A stretch of DNA of 64,000 bases from Bradyrhizobium ivorense (GCF_900696085.1 NZ_CAADFC020000004.1:1309501-1373500); one strand, 5' to 3'; positions 34,170-43,135 are shown, counted from the stretch's first letter. Notes: a model not told the origin generated them from the sequence alone. Numbers and translations: made by a program.

Positions 34170-34314
34170 CTCACCACTCCCGCATTCCAAAACCGACCGA
34201 TCTCTTCTCTGGCACAGAGAAGCGCATCGCACCGATCGCAGCAACCCGGCCAGGGTTGTAGCGACATGCTGTAATGGAATATCCGGCGAGCGGCGTGAGT
34301 GGAGAGGCGCGTGC

Positions 34315-34707
34315 TTACGTCCCGGTCCGCCGCGACGGCAGACCTCTCCAGAGATCGTTGCCGGGCTTCAACCGGCTGGTGACGATTTTCGGCGGCGTGC
34401 GGTCCTTGGTGATGGCCGCCTCGAACGCGCGCCTGAGCCTGGGATTATCGAGCTGCGCCAGAAACCGCTGGATGACGGTCTCCCCGTGCGCGTCCTGGCC
34501 GGCGATCGCCTGGCACATTTCCGCGGTGGTCCGGCGGAAGAAGTGGAACGAATCCTCGCTCGCCCCGCTCAGCCGATCGACCTCGCCGGCCACCGCCAGC
34601 ACGTGCATCCGGTCGTCATCGTCGAGCGTCACGGCAAAGCGCAGCACGGCAAGCTGCCAGGCGCGGAGCAGCCTGCCCTGCGGTTCGGTCGCTGTCTCGC
34701 TGCGCAT
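34315..34707 (-). CDS. Hypothetical protein
   Basis: I do not recognise this 130-residue protein. It looks soluble and mostly helical: WQLAVLRFAVTLDDDDRMHV, LSGASEDSFHFFRRTTAEMC and VIQRFLAQLDNPRLRRAFEA. The C-terminal end is basic and proline-rich. Codon use (GC-rich third positions) matches the neighbours, supporting a real gene. The start at MRSETATEPQ (34707) is chosen over one ten codons earlier, without a strong ribosome-binding site for either. It lies between the amidohydrolase gene and the ABC exporter gene. Confidence 0.6.
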   Translation of the reverse strand: MRSETATEPQGRLLRAWQLAVLRFAVTLDDDDRMHVLAVAGEVDRLSGASEDSFHFFRRTTAEMCQAIAGQDAHGETVIQRFLAQLDNPRLRRAFEAAITKDRTPPKIVTSRLKPGNDLWRGLPSRRTGT

Positions 34708-34860
34708 CAATCCAACACCCCGCGCGCCCGATCTCATGCAGCCGTTGCAGAAGATCAGGTGCCGGCGCGACTATCCTTGCGCGGGAATAGGTTTTCGAGG
34801 GGAGGCAGCCGGCGATCGCATAGGAATCGCATAGGCGGAGCGCACGACGTCTCTCGTCCC

Positions 34861-36723
34861 TCAAATCCCCTCGAACTGCAGCCGGGCCAGCCGGGCGTAG
34901 AGGCCGCCGGCGGCGACCAGCTCGGCGTGGGTGCCCTGCTCGACGATCCTGCCCTGGTCCAGCACCAGGATACGGTCGCAGGACAGCACGGTGGCGAGGC
35001 GGTGCGCGATCACCAGCGTGGTGCGGTGGCGCATCAGCTCTTCCAGCGCGGTCTGCACCAGCGTCTCGCTCTCGGCATCGAGCGCCGAGGTGGCCTCGTC
35101 GAGCAGCAGCAGCGGGGCATCGCGCAGGATCGCGCGCGCGATCGCGATGCGCTGGCGCTGGCCGCCGGACAGGGTGACGCCGCGCTCGCCGAGCTGGGCG
35201 TCGAAGCCACCGGGCAGCCGGCGCAGGAATTCGGTGGCGTGCGCGAGATCGGCGGCGCGCTCGACCTCGGCATCGGTGGCATCGGGGCGGCCGAAGCGGA
35301 TGTTGTCGCGGGCGCTGGCGGCGAACACCACGGAATCCTGCGGCACTAGCGCGATGCGCGCGCGCACCTCGGCCGGATCGGCCTGCCGGATCGGCACGCC
35401 GTCGAGCGAGATGGTGCCGGATTTCGGATCGTAGAACCGCAGCAGCAGATGGAACAGCGTGCTCTTGCCGGCGCCGGAGGGGCCGACGATCGCGACCTTC
35501 TCGCCGGAGCGCACCTCGAGCGACACGCCGTCGACGGCGAGCGCGTTGGGCCTGGCAGGATAGGCGAAGCTGACATTGTCGAATCCGACATCGCCGCGCG
35601 CCGGCTGCGGCAGCGCCCGCGGCGCGGCGGGCGCCGCGATCTCCGGCCTGACGCGCAGGATCTCGAACAGCCGCTCGGCGGCGCCCGATGCGGCCGAGAC
35701 CTCGCCCCAGACCTCGCTGAGCTGGCCGAGGCCGCTGGCTGCGAACGCCGTATAGAGGATGAACTGGCCGAGCCGGCCCGGGCTGATGGTGCCGATCAGC
35801 ACGTCATGCGAGCCGACCCAGAGGATCACGACGACGCTGGCGAACACGATGAAGATCACGATCAGCGTCAGCACCGCGCGCGCCTTGGTCGAGTTGCGCG
35901 CCGCGTCATAGGCCTGCTCGACCTCGCGGGCAAAGCGGGTGCGCGCGAGCCGCTCGCCGGTATAGGCCTGCACGGTGCGGATCGCGTTGACGAGTTCGCT
36001 CGCATAGGCGCTGGCGTCGGCCAGCGTGTCCTGGGCGTTGCGCGACAGCCGCCGCACCCAGCGGCCGAACGCGACCAGCGGGATCACGATGATCGGGATC
36101 GCCAGCAGCACGAACAGCGAGAGCCGCGGGCTGGTGATCACCATCATGGTGGCGGCGCCGATGAACAGCATCATGTTGCGCAGCGCGATCGAGACCGAGG
36201 CGCCGACCGCCGACTTGATCTGGGTGGTGTCGGCGGTGAGCCGCGACACCAGTTCGCCGCTTCGCGCGGAATCGAAGAACGACGGCGACAGCGAGATCAG
36301 ATGCGCGAACACGTCGCGCCTGAGATCGGCGACGATGCGCTCGCCGATCGTCATCACGAGGTAGTAGCGCGAGGCGCTGGCGCAGGCCAGCACCGCGACG
36401 ACCGCGATCATCACGCTGAAATAGCTGTTGATCATCGCGATGCCTTCGGGCGTGAAGCCCATGTCGATCATGCGGCGGACCGCGACCGGCACCACCAGCG
36501 TCGTGATCGCGGCGATCGTCAGCGAGATCAACGCAAGGATCGCGCGGCCCTTGTAGCGCGCCACATAGGGCGCAAGCGCCAGCAGCGGCCGTAAGCGGGC
36601 GCGGCTCTTCGCCGGCCCGGCGAGCTGGCTCTCGATAAAGGCCTCCTCCTCGAGCAGCGCATCGCGCGGGGGCGGCGGCTGATTGCCGTGAGGGGTTTCC
36701 AGCTGTTCGGCTACGCTCATCAT
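34861..36723 (-). CDS. MsbA-like ABC exporter, fused permease and ATPase
   Basis: A 620-residue half-transporter that works as a homodimer, exporting lipids, peptides or drugs. Six membrane helices lie between about 55 and 330 (ABC_membrane domain). The ATPase has Walker [10 protein letters not shown] near 405, the signature [16 protein letters not shown] near 510, Walker [13 protein letters not shown] near 530, and the H-loop [13 protein letters not shown]. It begins [13 protein letters not shown] with an acidic N-terminal linker. No adjacent gene identifies the substrate. Confidence 0.92.
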   Translation of the reverse strand: MMSVAEQLETPHGNQPPPPRDALLEEEAFIESQLAGPAKSRARLRPLLALAPYVARYKGRAILALISLTIAAITTLVVPVAVRRMIDMGFTPEGIAMINSYFSVMIAVVAVLACASASRYYLVMTIGERIVADLRRDVFAHLISLSPSFFDSARSGELVSRLTADTTQIKSAVGASVSIALRNMMLFIGAATMMVITSPRLSLFVLLAIPIIVIPLVAFGRWVRRLSRNAQDTLADASAYASELVNAIRTVQAYTGERLARTRFAREVEQAYDAARNSTKARAVLTLIVIFIVFASVVVILWVGSHDVLIGTISPGRLGQFILYTAFAASGLGQLSEVWGEVSAASGAAERLFEILRVRPEIAAPAAPRALPQPARGDVGFDNVSFAYPARPNALAVDGVSLEVRSGEKVAIVGPSGAGKSTLFHLLLRFYDPKSGTISLDGVPIRQADPAEVRARIALVPQDSVVFAASARDNIRFGRPDATDAEVERAADLAHATEFLRRLPGGFDAQLGERGVTLSGGQRQRIAIARAILRDAPLLLLDEATSALDAESETLVQTALEELMRHRTTLVIAHRLATVLSCDRILVLDQGRIVEQGTHAELVAAGGLYARLARLQFEGI

Positions 36724-36822
36724 TCTGGACCGGTTCTACAGTCCCCACATAGGCCCCCCGCCCCCAGCTGGCAAATGGACGGAAAGTCCTAATCCGGTGA
36801 TGGGCTTGAGCCGGTTTCCGGC

Positions 36823-36851
36823 TTGTTTTAGGGGGCCCCTTGGGCTATAGA
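36823..36851 (+). promoter_or_regulatory. Sigma-70-like promoter of rpmE
   Basis: A -35 element TTGTTT at 36823-36828 and a -10 element TATAGA at 36846-36851 are separated by 17 bases. The start codon of rpmE lies about 60 bases downstream. The spacer holds the palindrome GGGGGCCCC. Confidence 0.5.
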
Positions 36852-36912
36852 GCCGCCCAAATCCCGATCCCAGACATCTTGAGACGGGCGCCGGCGCGCC
36901 GAAGGAACTGTT

Positions 36913-37140
36913 ATGAAAGCCGATATTCATCCGAATTATCATACGATTAAGGTCGTCATGACCGACGGCACCGAGTACCTGACCCGCTCGACCTGGGGCA
37001 AGGAAGGCGACACGCTGAACCTCGACATCGACCCCAAGTCGCACCCGGCCTGGACCGGCGGCACCCAGCAACTGATGGACCGCGGCGGCCGCGTGTCCCG
37101 GTTCCAGAAGAAGTTTTCGGGCTTCCTCAAGAAGGACTAA
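36913..37140 (+). CDS. rpmE: 50S ribosomal protein L31
   Basis: A 75-residue ribosomal protein. [20 protein letters not shown], the central [29 protein letters not shown] and [13 protein letters not shown] are family hallmarks. The zinc-binding cysteines of the C+ form are missing (the usual CS/CHPF region reads TRSTW and HPAWTG), so this is a zinc-independent L31 as is normal in alphaproteobacteria. GAAGGA is the ribosome-binding site. It is a single-gene transcript, with a promoter about 60 bases upstream and a terminator immediately downstream. Confidence 0.96.
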   Translation: MKADIHPNYHTIKVVMTDGTEYLTRSTWGKEGDTLNLDIDPKSHPAWTGGTQQLMDRGGRVSRFQKKFSGFLKKD

Positions 37141-37173
37141 GCCTTGCTCCGATCGCCCGTCATGGGCCGGTCC

Positions 37174-37202
37174 AAAACGCCCCCCCTCGCGGGGGCGTTT
37201 TT
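37174..37202 (+). terminator. Rho-independent terminator of rpmE
   Basis: AAAACGCCCCC pairs with GGGGGCGTTTTT around a short CCTCGC loop, ending in a T-run. It lies 33 bases after the rpmE stop codon. Confidence 0.85.
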
Positions 37203-37220
37203 GTTTGGGGGGGGGGTGGT

Positions 37221-37275
37221 TGCCAGATATTCGCTGTCGTCCCTGCGAAAGCATGCGAAAGCAGGGACCCATACG
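37221..37275. repeat. Partial GTCGTCCC-type repeat
   Basis: GCTGTCGTCCCTGCGAAAGCATGCGAAAGCAGGGACCCAT contains arms CGTCCCTGC and GCAGGGAC around GAAAGCATGCGAAA. It is half of the element at 862-996. Confidence 0.55.
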
Positions 37276-37348
37276 CCGCGGCGGATATCGTGAACGGGAC
37301 TCGTCGTTCCAGCGGCGCGCTCCGGTAAGGTGACCACACTGCTCAGGC

Positions 37349-37533
37349 TCCCTCCCCCCCTTGCGGGGGAGGGTTGGGGAGAGGGGTACCGCTTGCTCCG
37401 TTCTTTGTTGAGGGTGAGGACACACCGTCGCCAGCAGCAATGTGCAAGTTGAAGTCGCGCGGGCCTATCCCTCACGCCTGCGCCCGGGGCCACCCCTCTC
37501 CCCACCCCTCCCCCGCAAGGGGGGAGGGAGCCC
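37349..37533. repeat. Pair of inverted GC-rich repeat arms (CCCCTTGCGGGGG / CTCCCCAACCCTCCC type)
   Basis: The left arm has CTCCCCCCCTTGCGGGGGAG followed by GTTGGGGAGAGGGG; the right arm has CCCCTCTCCCCACCCCTCCC then CGCAAGGGGGGAGGG. They are inverted around about 100 bases that hold no gene. Related pairs are at 48811-48992 and 56990-57123. Confidence 0.75.
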
Positions 37534-37567
37534 GAGTAGCGTGCTCACCTCACGTCTGGTGCAGCTC

Positions 37568-38185
37568 CTACCGATCCTGCAACGCGAGCCGTGCGCCGAG
37601 CGCGACCAGGATGCTGCCGCCGATCTTCTGCATGATGCGCTGTGAGCTGCGGGCGCGCTGCAGCTTCGCCATCACAGCGCTAGCGAACAGCACGCACATG
37701 ATATCGACCAGCGAGAACGTCACATTGACGATCGCGCCGAGCACGAACAGCTGCGCCCACACCGGCAGACCCGCCGAGGCGTCGACGAATTGCGGCAGGA
37801 AGGCCAGGAAGAAGATCGCGGTCTTCGGATTGAGCACCTCGACGACGATGCTTTGCGCGAAGGCGCGTTTTGCGGAGAGCGGCGCAAGCTCGGGACGTTT
37901 TCCGGTTTCACGATCGCGAAACAGCGACAGCCCGAGCCAGACCAGATAGGCCGCGCCGGCGAGCTTCATCACCATGAACAGCGGCGGCACCGCGTGAAAC
38001 AGCAGCGCAAGGCCGGCCGCCGCGGCGACGACATGGACGTAGCCGCCGAGGTGCAGGCCGAGTGACGCCATCAGCCCGGCGCGCCGGCCGCCCGCCAGCG
38101 TGCGGGCCGCGGCGTAGAGCATGGCGGGGCCCGGGATCAGCGCGAAGGTCGCGGTGGTGATCGCGAAGGCAAGGTACAATTCCAT
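37568..38185 (-). CDS. LysE-family amino acid exporter
   Basis: A 205-residue inner-membrane exporter of the LysE/RhtB family, with about six helices. The N-terminal signature ALIPGPAMLYAAARTLAGGR near 16-35, with GPA and the following GxRxG, is typical, as is FRDRETGKRP in the loop and VLNPKTAIFFLAFLPQFV near 117-134. The likely cargo is an amino acid such as homoserine, threonine or lysine, but it cannot be told from sequence. It lies between two repeat elements. Confidence 0.9.
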   Translation of the reverse strand: MELYLAFAITTATFALIPGPAMLYAAARTLAGGRRAGLMASLGLHLGGYVHVVAAAAGLALLFHAVPPLFMVMKLAGAAYLVWLGLSLFRDRETGKRPELAPLSAKRAFAQSIVVEVLNPKTAIFFLAFLPQFVDASAGLPVWAQLFVLGAIVNVTFSLVDIMCVLFASAVMAKLQRARSSQRIMQKIGGSILVALGARLALQDR

Positions 38186-38201
38186 CGTGGGCCTTCTCCG
38201 C

Positions 38202-38281
38202 CGTCATTGCGAGCGAAGCGAAGCAATCCATCCCTCCGAGGATGCGGCGATATGGATTGCTTCGCTTCGCTCGCAATGACG
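38202..38281. repeat. 80-bp palindromic repeat (CGTCATTGCGAGCGAAGCG type)
   Basis: The same length and outer arms as the element at 4931-5010, with a different central loop (CCCTCCGAGGATGCGGCGATAT). It lies between the LysE and PaiB-like genes. Confidence 0.85.
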
Positions 38282-38304
38282 AGCTGCGTAGGTTGCAGGG
38301 TCTC

Positions 38305-38931
38305 TCACTCCATCGGGATCATCGCAGCGACTTCGCGATCGACCGGATCGTCGCTGGCGCCGAGCCCGGCGATGACGCCGGCGCGGTCCTCCGCCTTGCG
38401 GTTCTGGCTCATCTTCTTCTTGGCGTCGAGCCGCGTGATCGGCATTTTGAGGCCGACGATGCCGCGCAGCTGCGCCCTGATGAAGTCGGCCGGGGCGTCG
38501 CTGACCTGCCAGGCTTCCGCACGCGAGCGCTCGTGCAGGTCGGTCAGCCGCGTCACGACATCGAGCAGACGGTCGGCATCCTCGAAAAATTCCACCGCGC
38601 CATAGGCGTGCACGGCGAGGTAATTCCAGGTTGGCACCACCTTGCCGTGCTCGGCCTTGGTCGCGTACCAGGACGGCGTCACATAGGCGTCGGGCCCGGT
38701 GAAGATCGCCATCGCCTCGCCGGTGGGAGGCAGCTTCCATTGCGGGTTGGGCCGCGCGACGTGGCCGTACAGCGTGCCGTAGTCGCCCTCGCGCGGATCG
38801 AGGATCAGCGGCAGCGGCGTGCCGATCAGGCCGTCCGTGGTGGCGGTGACCAGCGTCGCCAGCCGCGACCCCTGCATCGCGGCGTGGATCGCGGCAAGCT
38901 CGTCGATCTTGAAATGCGGCGGCAGATACAT
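38305..38931 (-). CDS. PaiB-like FMN-binding negative transcriptional regulator
   Basis: A 208-residue protein of the PaiB family, which has a flavin-reductase-like split barrel. It begins MYLPPHFKIDELAAIHAAMQ and contains GSRLATLVTATTDGLIGTPL, GTLYGHVARPNPQW and the C-terminal GIVGLKMPITRLDAKKKMSQ, all typical. Family members are called negative regulators from B. subtilis PaiB, though their biochemical action is unclear. It is divergent from the MocR-type regulator gene with an 87-base shared promoter region, a pairing often seen for this family. Confidence 0.9.
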   Translation of the reverse strand: MYLPPHFKIDELAAIHAAMQGSRLATLVTATTDGLIGTPLPLILDPREGDYGTLYGHVARPNPQWKLPPTGEAMAIFTGPDAYVTPSWYATKAEHGKVVPTWNYLAVHAYGAVEFFEDADRLLDVVTRLTDLHERSRAEAWQVSDAPADFIRAQLRGIVGLKMPITRLDAKKKMSQNRKAEDRAGVIAGLGASDDPVDREVAAMIPME

Positions 38932-39018
38932 CGAGAACCTCGTCAGCTATCGCCTCGCACAATAGCGCCGAAGTGGCCTATGATAAGAGCCACTTTCGAT
39001 CATACTGGCTGGACCACT
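38932..39018. promoter_or_regulatory. Shared PaiB/MocR promoter region with inverted repeat
   Basis: It contains AGTGGC and GCCACT separated by 11 bases (near 38967-38989), overlapping TATGAT, a possible -10 for the plus-strand gene. Downstream lies CTGGACCACT, similar to CTGGAC-type boxes bound by MocR regulators. It is a likely autoregulatory site. Confidence 0.45.
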
Positions 39019-40527
39019 ATGCCGCGCTCCCGCACCACCGTCAGCATACCCGCGCTGCGCGCGGTCGACCGCACCGCCGGACAGGTCGGGCGCCAGATTG
39101 CGCAGGCGCTGCGCGCGGCGATCGCCAGGGGCGAGCTGAAGGCCGGCGAGCTGCTGCCCTCGACCCGCGCGCTGGCAACCTCGCTCGGCGTCGCGCGCGG
39201 CACCGTGGTGGAGGCGTTCGACCAGCTGCAGGCCGAGGGCTATCTGGAATCGCAGATCGGCGCCGGCACGCGGGTGGCGCCGACGCTGGCGGAGCAGACG
39301 CGCCCGGTTCGCCCGCCGTCCGCGCGCGATCCAAAACCGCGGCTGATCGCGCTGCCGCCGCGCGCGAAAAAGCTTGCCGAGGTGGTGCGGGCGTTCACGC
39401 CGATGCCGGAGGCGCCGTTTGCGATCGCGGTCCCCGGCGGCGAGGTCGCGCCCGACGACAATTGGCGGCGTCTCGGCAACCGGGTGCGATCCTCGCGCGT
39501 CGCCGCGCCGGCGAGCTATGGCGATCCGCGCGGCGTGATGGAATTGCGCCGCGCGATCGCCGACTATGTGCGCAAATCCCGCGCGGTGCATTGCGAGGCC
39601 GAGCAGGTGGTGATCGCGTCGGGCACGCAGCAGGGGCTTTACCTTGCCGGCCGCGTGCTGCTCGCGCCCGGCGACCAGGTCTGGGCCGAGGATCCCGCCT
39701 ATCCCGGCCTGACGGCGGTGCTCGATGATCTCGATCTTGTCACGACGCGCGTGGCGGTCGACGCGCAGGGCATCGACGTCGATGCCGCGATTGCCGCCTG
39801 CCCGAACGCCCGCGCCGCCTTCGTGACGCCGTCGCATCAATATCCGCTGGGCATGCCGATGAGCATGGCCCGCCGCAACGCGCTGCTCGCCTGGGCGCAG
39901 CGGCGCGACGGCTGGATCGTCGAGGACGATTACGACAGCGAGCTGCGCTACGCCGGCCATCCGTTCCCGTCGATGCAGAGCCTCGATCCGTCGCGGGTGA
40001 TCTATCTGGGCACCTTGAGCAAGGTGCTGTTTCCCTCGCTGCGGCTCGGCTATGTCGTGGCTCCGGCGCCGCTCGTCGATGCCTTCGCCGGCGCCCGCGC
40101 GCTGCTCGACCGGCATTCGCCGACATCAGACCAGCACGTGCTCGCCGCCTACATGCGCGAGGGGCTCTTCGAGGCGCACATCCGACGCATCCGCGGCGTC
40201 TATGCGGCGCGGCGCGCGACGCTGATCGAAGCGCTCGCACGCCACATGCCTGACGATGTCACCTTGCAGCCGAGCGACCAGGGCATGCATCTCTTGCTGT
40301 GGCTGCCGCACGGCGCCGACGACGTGCGACTGGCGCAAGCCGCGCTCGCAAAGGGCATCGTCCTGCGCGCGATCTCGCCGATGTACAGCCGAGCCGCACG
40401 GCCCGGCCTGATGCTCGGCTTCGGCGGCTTTGCGCCGGAGGAGCTGGAGGCGACGGCGGCGCGCTTGCGAGGCGTGATGGATGAGGACGGATTGCAACGG
40501 CGGGCCAGGCCGCGCCGCGCGTCGTAG
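39019..40527 (+). CDS. MocR-family (GntR winged helix + aminotransferase) regulator
   Basis: A 502-residue regulator. Residues 20-90 form a GntR winged helix (IAQALRAAIARGELKAGELL, STRALATSLGVARGTVVEAF), joined by a linker to a class I aminotransferase-like domain (about 125-490). The PLP lysine is Lys335 in LGTLSKVLFPSLRLGY, and VEDDYDSELRY supplies the Asp and Tyr near PLP. Such proteins sense PLP or its amino-compound adducts and control PLP synthesis or amino acid pathways. The ATG at 39019 is chosen because the domain starts there; the longer upstream frame runs through paiB on the other strand. Confidence 0.92.
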   Translation: MPRSRTTVSIPALRAVDRTAGQVGRQIAQALRAAIARGELKAGELLPSTRALATSLGVARGTVVEAFDQLQAEGYLESQIGAGTRVAPTLAEQTRPVRPPSARDPKPRLIALPPRAKKLAEVVRAFTPMPEAPFAIAVPGGEVAPDDNWRRLGNRVRSSRVAAPASYGDPRGVMELRRAIADYVRKSRAVHCEAEQVVIASGTQQGLYLAGRVLLAPGDQVWAEDPAYPGLTAVLDDLDLVTTRVAVDAQGIDVDAAIAACPNARAAFVTPSHQYPLGMPMSMARRNALLAWAQRRDGWIVEDDYDSELRYAGHPFPSMQSLDPSRVIYLGTLSKVLFPSLRLGYVVAPAPLVDAFAGARALLDRHSPTSDQHVLAAYMREGLFEAHIRRIRGVYAARRATLIEALARHMPDDVTLQPSDQGMHLLLWLPHGADDVRLAQAALAKGIVLRAISPMYSRAARPGLMLGFGGFAPEELEATAARLRGVMDEDGLQRRARPRRAS

Positions 40528-40545
40528 CGACGATGCGCGCTGACC

Positions 40546-41058
40546 TTACTGCTCGAACGCAGCCTTCAGCCGGTTGAGCTGCGGCACCAGCGGGTTGCCG
40601 ATCGAGGAGCGGTCTGGCGCCGGGGCGTGGATCGTGGTGTCGAGCCGGCGGACGCGGGTCTGCAGGTCCATCGAGCGCGCGATCAAAAGCTGCAGCTGTG
40701 GCGGCAGCTTTGCCACCATGTCGGCCGGGCCGGGATCGGCGGCGGTGAGCTTGACCTTGGTCTTCTCGCGGTTGGCCTGCGTGAGCGTCATCTCGCCTTC
40801 CTTCACCGCGCGGTGCAGCAGCAGCCAGGACGCGAGCTGCATCAGGCGGGTGGTCAGGCGCATGCTTTCGGTGGCGTAGGTCAGGCTGACGGAGCGCTCC
40901 AGCGCCTTGGCTTCGCTGCGGCCATCGCCGTCGAGATAGGCGGCGGTCTGCTCGACCAGATCCATGCCTTCGCGGAACAAGACGCCGAATGCCGCCGAAT
41001 TGGTCAGCCGTTCACTGAACAGCACGAGACCGGATTCGCTCTGGGAACGATCCGCCAT
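40546..41058 (-). CDS. rcdA: RcdA-like DUF1465 protein
   Basis: A 170-residue helical protein of the DUF1465 family, which includes Caulobacter RcdA, an adaptor for ClpXP degradation of CtrA. Segments such as SVSLTYATESMRLTTRLMQL and ASWLLLHRAVKEGEMTLTQA match the three-helix core. The C-terminal tail is disordered and proline-rich. MADRSQSE at 41058 is preferred over a start five codons earlier. The CtrA pathway components are not in this window, so function is by family only. Confidence 0.82.
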   Translation of the reverse strand: MADRSQSESGLVLFSERLTNSAAFGVLFREGMDLVEQTAAYLDGDGRSEAKALERSVSLTYATESMRLTTRLMQLASWLLLHRAVKEGEMTLTQANREKTKVKLTAADPGPADMVAKLPPQLQLLIARSMDLQTRVRRLDTTIHAPAPDRSSIGNPLVPQLNRLKAAFEQ

Positions 41059-41190
41059 GGTTAACGCCCTCACACCACCGTAACGCCCGCCGGCATTCAG
41101 TGCGCCGGCTTATGATGAACAAATCATTGCGCGGGCGCGGCGAAGAGTCCAGCCGCAACCGGATTTATGGTTTCCAACGGCTAGGGCGCA

Positions 41191-41222
41191 CAAAAAAAGA
41201 GCCGCCGTTTCCGGCGGCTTTT
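41191..41222 (-). terminator. Strong rho-independent terminator upstream of rcdA
   Basis: An eight-pair stem with a GAAA-type loop (AGCCGCCG-GAAA-CGGCGGCT) is followed by C and seven T on the minus strand. On the plus strand it has only TTTT and would be weak. Confidence 0.8.
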
Positions 41223-41340
41223 GAAGTTGATAACAGGGAGGCGTCAAACAGAGTGGACAGGAGCCACTCGGTGTCCAAACGAGGACAATGCAGTCATATT
41301 CGAGAAAGCTTAACCGATCGTAAATGAACTGATTTCTTCA
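41191..41340 (-). ncRNA. Candidate small RNA ending in a rho-independent terminator
   Basis: The minus strand has a strong terminator at its 3' end: AGCCGCCGGAAACGGCGGCT followed by seven T (41222-41191). No open reading frame reaches it on that strand. Upstream lies the inverted repeat GAGTGG...CCACTC and a single-stranded CGCCTCCCTG that could pair with ribosome-binding sites. The 5' end is uncertain; I placed it near 41340. The nearest gene on the strand (DUF1192) ends more than 300 bases away, beyond a repeat. Confidence 0.45.
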
Positions 41341-41430
41341 GGCTTTGTTTGCCATGTCGGCCATTGACCGAGTTTGGGACAGCGGCTGCGGCGCCAGTGT
41401 GGATGGAGCGCAAGCATGATCGGCTGCGCT

Positions 41431-41565
41431 TCTTCTCCTTCTCCCTGCAAGGGGGAAGGTCGGGATGGGGTCAGCCACAAGCGACGGCGCGTGTGGAGAG
41501 AGCAGATCCCCACCCGCTTTGCTCTGGCGAGCAAAGCGACCTCCCCTTTTCAAGGGGAGGTTTGG
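41431..41565. repeat. Composite repeat (CCCCTTTTCAAGGGGAGG type)
   Basis: It starts CTTCTCCTTCTCCCTGCAAG, includes AGATCCCCACCCGCTTTGC and TTTGCTC..GAGCAAAG, and ends CTCCCCTTTTCAAGGGGAGG. Similar copies at 51571-51706 and 63211-63350 have the same order of parts. Confidence 0.8.
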
Positions 41566-41573
41566 AGAACGCG

Positions 41574-41663
41574 TAGCCCGGATGGAGCGCAACCGTAATC
41601 CGGGGCCGGTGCAGACGGATGGCGCACTCTCGGATTGCGCTTCGCTTCATCCGGGCTACGCAG
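41574..41663. repeat. Palindromic repeat (CGTAGCCCGGATG type)
   Basis: Ends CGTAGCCCGGATG and CATCCGGGCTACG are perfect inverted copies about 60 bases apart. A partial copy is at 63942-63975. Confidence 0.8.
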
Positions 41664-41674
41664 GTAGAGCAGCG

Positions 41675-41866
41675 CTACGATTTGAAGAACGCGTTGGCGG
41701 CGTCCTTCGAGGCGCGCTTCTTGGTCATCGCTTCCTTCAAGCGATCGACTTCGGCATTGAGCAGCGCAATGCGCTCGGTCAATTCCTCGACCGACAACAG
41801 CGAGAGATCCTGTCCGATCTCGTGGGTGATCTTCTTCCTGGGACGGTCCTCATCCTCGATCGGCAT
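41675..41866 (-). CDS. DUF1192 small protein
   Basis: A 63-residue protein beginning MPIEDEDRPRKKITHEIGQD and containing LSLLSVEELTERIALLNAEV followed by DRLKEAMTKKRASKDAANAFF. This is the DUF1192 pattern: an acidic N-terminus, a short coiled-coil helix and a basic C-terminus ending in FF. It is found next to RcdA and a quinone oxidoreductase in alphaproteobacteria, as here. The start at MPIEDED is chosen over one five codons earlier. Function is unknown. Confidence 0.82.
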   Translation of the reverse strand: MPIEDEDRPRKKITHEIGQDLSLLSVEELTERIALLNAEVDRLKEAMTKKRASKDAANAFFKS

Positions 41867-42016
41867 ATGGCCTCCCGGCATTCATGGTCCAACGGCACCT
41901 GCCTTGAATTTGCAGCGAGTTTCGCGCCCTTGCAACAATCGCTTGACGGCGTTTCACTTCGGCGGGAAAGGCGCTATGCCATCCCGCAAACCCCATCCCT
42001 TCCCTGAGGACGCCCC

Positions 42017-43015
42017 ATGACGAACCTGCCCGCGCAAATGACCGTCGTCGCCATCAGCAAGCCTGGTGGACCCGAGGTGCTGGTGCCGGAGAGCCGCGCG
42101 CTGCCGGTGCCGAAGCCGGGCGAGATCCTGGTCAAGGTCGCGGCCGCCGGCGTCAACCGTCCCGACGTCGCGCAGCGCTCCGGCTCCTATCCGCCGCCGC
42201 CCGGCGCGAGCGACCTGCCCGGCCTCGAGATCGCGGGCGAAGTGGTGGCGCTCGGCGACGGCGCAAAACACAAGATCGGCGACAAGGTGATGTCGCTGGT
42301 GGCCGGCGGCGGCTACGCGCAATATTGCATCGCGCAGGATGCGCAGGCGATCACGGTGCCGCCGTCACTGTCGATGCAGGAAGCCGGCGCCATTCCGGAA
42401 ACGCTGATGACGGTGTGGCACAACGTGTTCGAGCGCGGCGCGCTGAAAGCCGGCGAGACGCTGCTGATCCATGGCGGCTCGTCAGGTATCGGCACGATGG
42501 CGATCCAGCTCGCAAAGGCGTTCGGCGCCAAGGTGATCGTCACCGTCGGTTCGCAGGACAAGGCCGATGCCTGCCTCAAGCTCGGCGCCGACTACGCGGT
42601 CAACTACAAGAACGAAGATTTCGTCGAGGCGGTGAAGAAGCACAGCGGCGGCAACGGGGCCGACGTCATCCTCGACATGGTCGGCGGCGACTACATCGAT
42701 CGGAACTACGACGCCGCCGCGGTCGAGGGCCGCATCGTCCAGATCGCGTTCCTGTCGGGAACGCCGAAGGCGTCGGCCAATTTCGCCAAGCTGATGGTGA
42801 AGCGGCTGCATCACACCGGCTCCACACTACGTCCCCGTAGTAATGCGGACAAGGCGGCGATGGTGGCGGCGATCGAGGCCAAGGTGATGCCGCTATTGCG
42901 CGAAGGCCGCGTCAAACCGCTGATGGACAGCAGTTTCCCGCTGGAAAAGGCCGCCGATGCGCACCGCCGTATGGAGACCAGCGAACATATTGGCAAAATT
43001 GTGTTGGTGGTTTAA
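42017..43015 (+). CDS. NAD(P)H quinone oxidoreductase, PIG3-like MDR family
   Basis: A 332-residue zinc-independent medium-chain reductase similar to QOR and PIG3. The GroES-like part is at the N-terminus (ILVKVAAAGVNRPDVAQRSG), and the Rossmann part has GGSSGIGTMAIQLAKAFGA near 153-171, then VGSQDKADACLKLGADYAVN, and the C-terminal MDSSFPLEKAADAHRRMETS. No structural or catalytic zinc ligands are present. It reduces quinones with NADPH. It is divergent from the DUF1192 gene and starts ATG after CCCTGAGGACGCC. Confidence 0.92.
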   Translation: MTNLPAQMTVVAISKPGGPEVLVPESRALPVPKPGEILVKVAAAGVNRPDVAQRSGSYPPPPGASDLPGLEIAGEVVALGDGAKHKIGDKVMSLVAGGGYAQYCIAQDAQAITVPPSLSMQEAGAIPETLMTVWHNVFERGALKAGETLLIHGGSSGIGTMAIQLAKAFGAKVIVTVGSQDKADACLKLGADYAVNYKNEDFVEAVKKHSGGNGADVILDMVGGDYIDRNYDAAAVEGRIVQIAFLSGTPKASANFAKLMVKRLHHTGSTLRPRSNADKAAMVAAIEAKVMPLLREGRVKPLMDSSFPLEKAADAHRRMETSEHIGKIVLVV

Positions 43016-43135
43016 CTCTGGCAACGGAAGCAAGGGTGGAAACCCTTTGATTCCCTTCGCTTTCGTGTCATTTATCGCGCCACCACCGAGCCGTTCGCCT
43101 GGCTCGGGCAGTTTGTCGATCGCGGAGTACTGACA

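Noticed and set aside
37174..37202. Part of a GC-rich intergenic repeat rather than a terminator
   Set aside because: It has a T-run on the plus strand and lies 33 bases after rpmE, unlike the neighbouring repeat arms that lack T tracts.
41100..41327. Short plus-strand ORF over the small-RNA candidate
   Set aside because: No ribosome-binding site, it crosses the terminator stem, and the translation has no conserved character.
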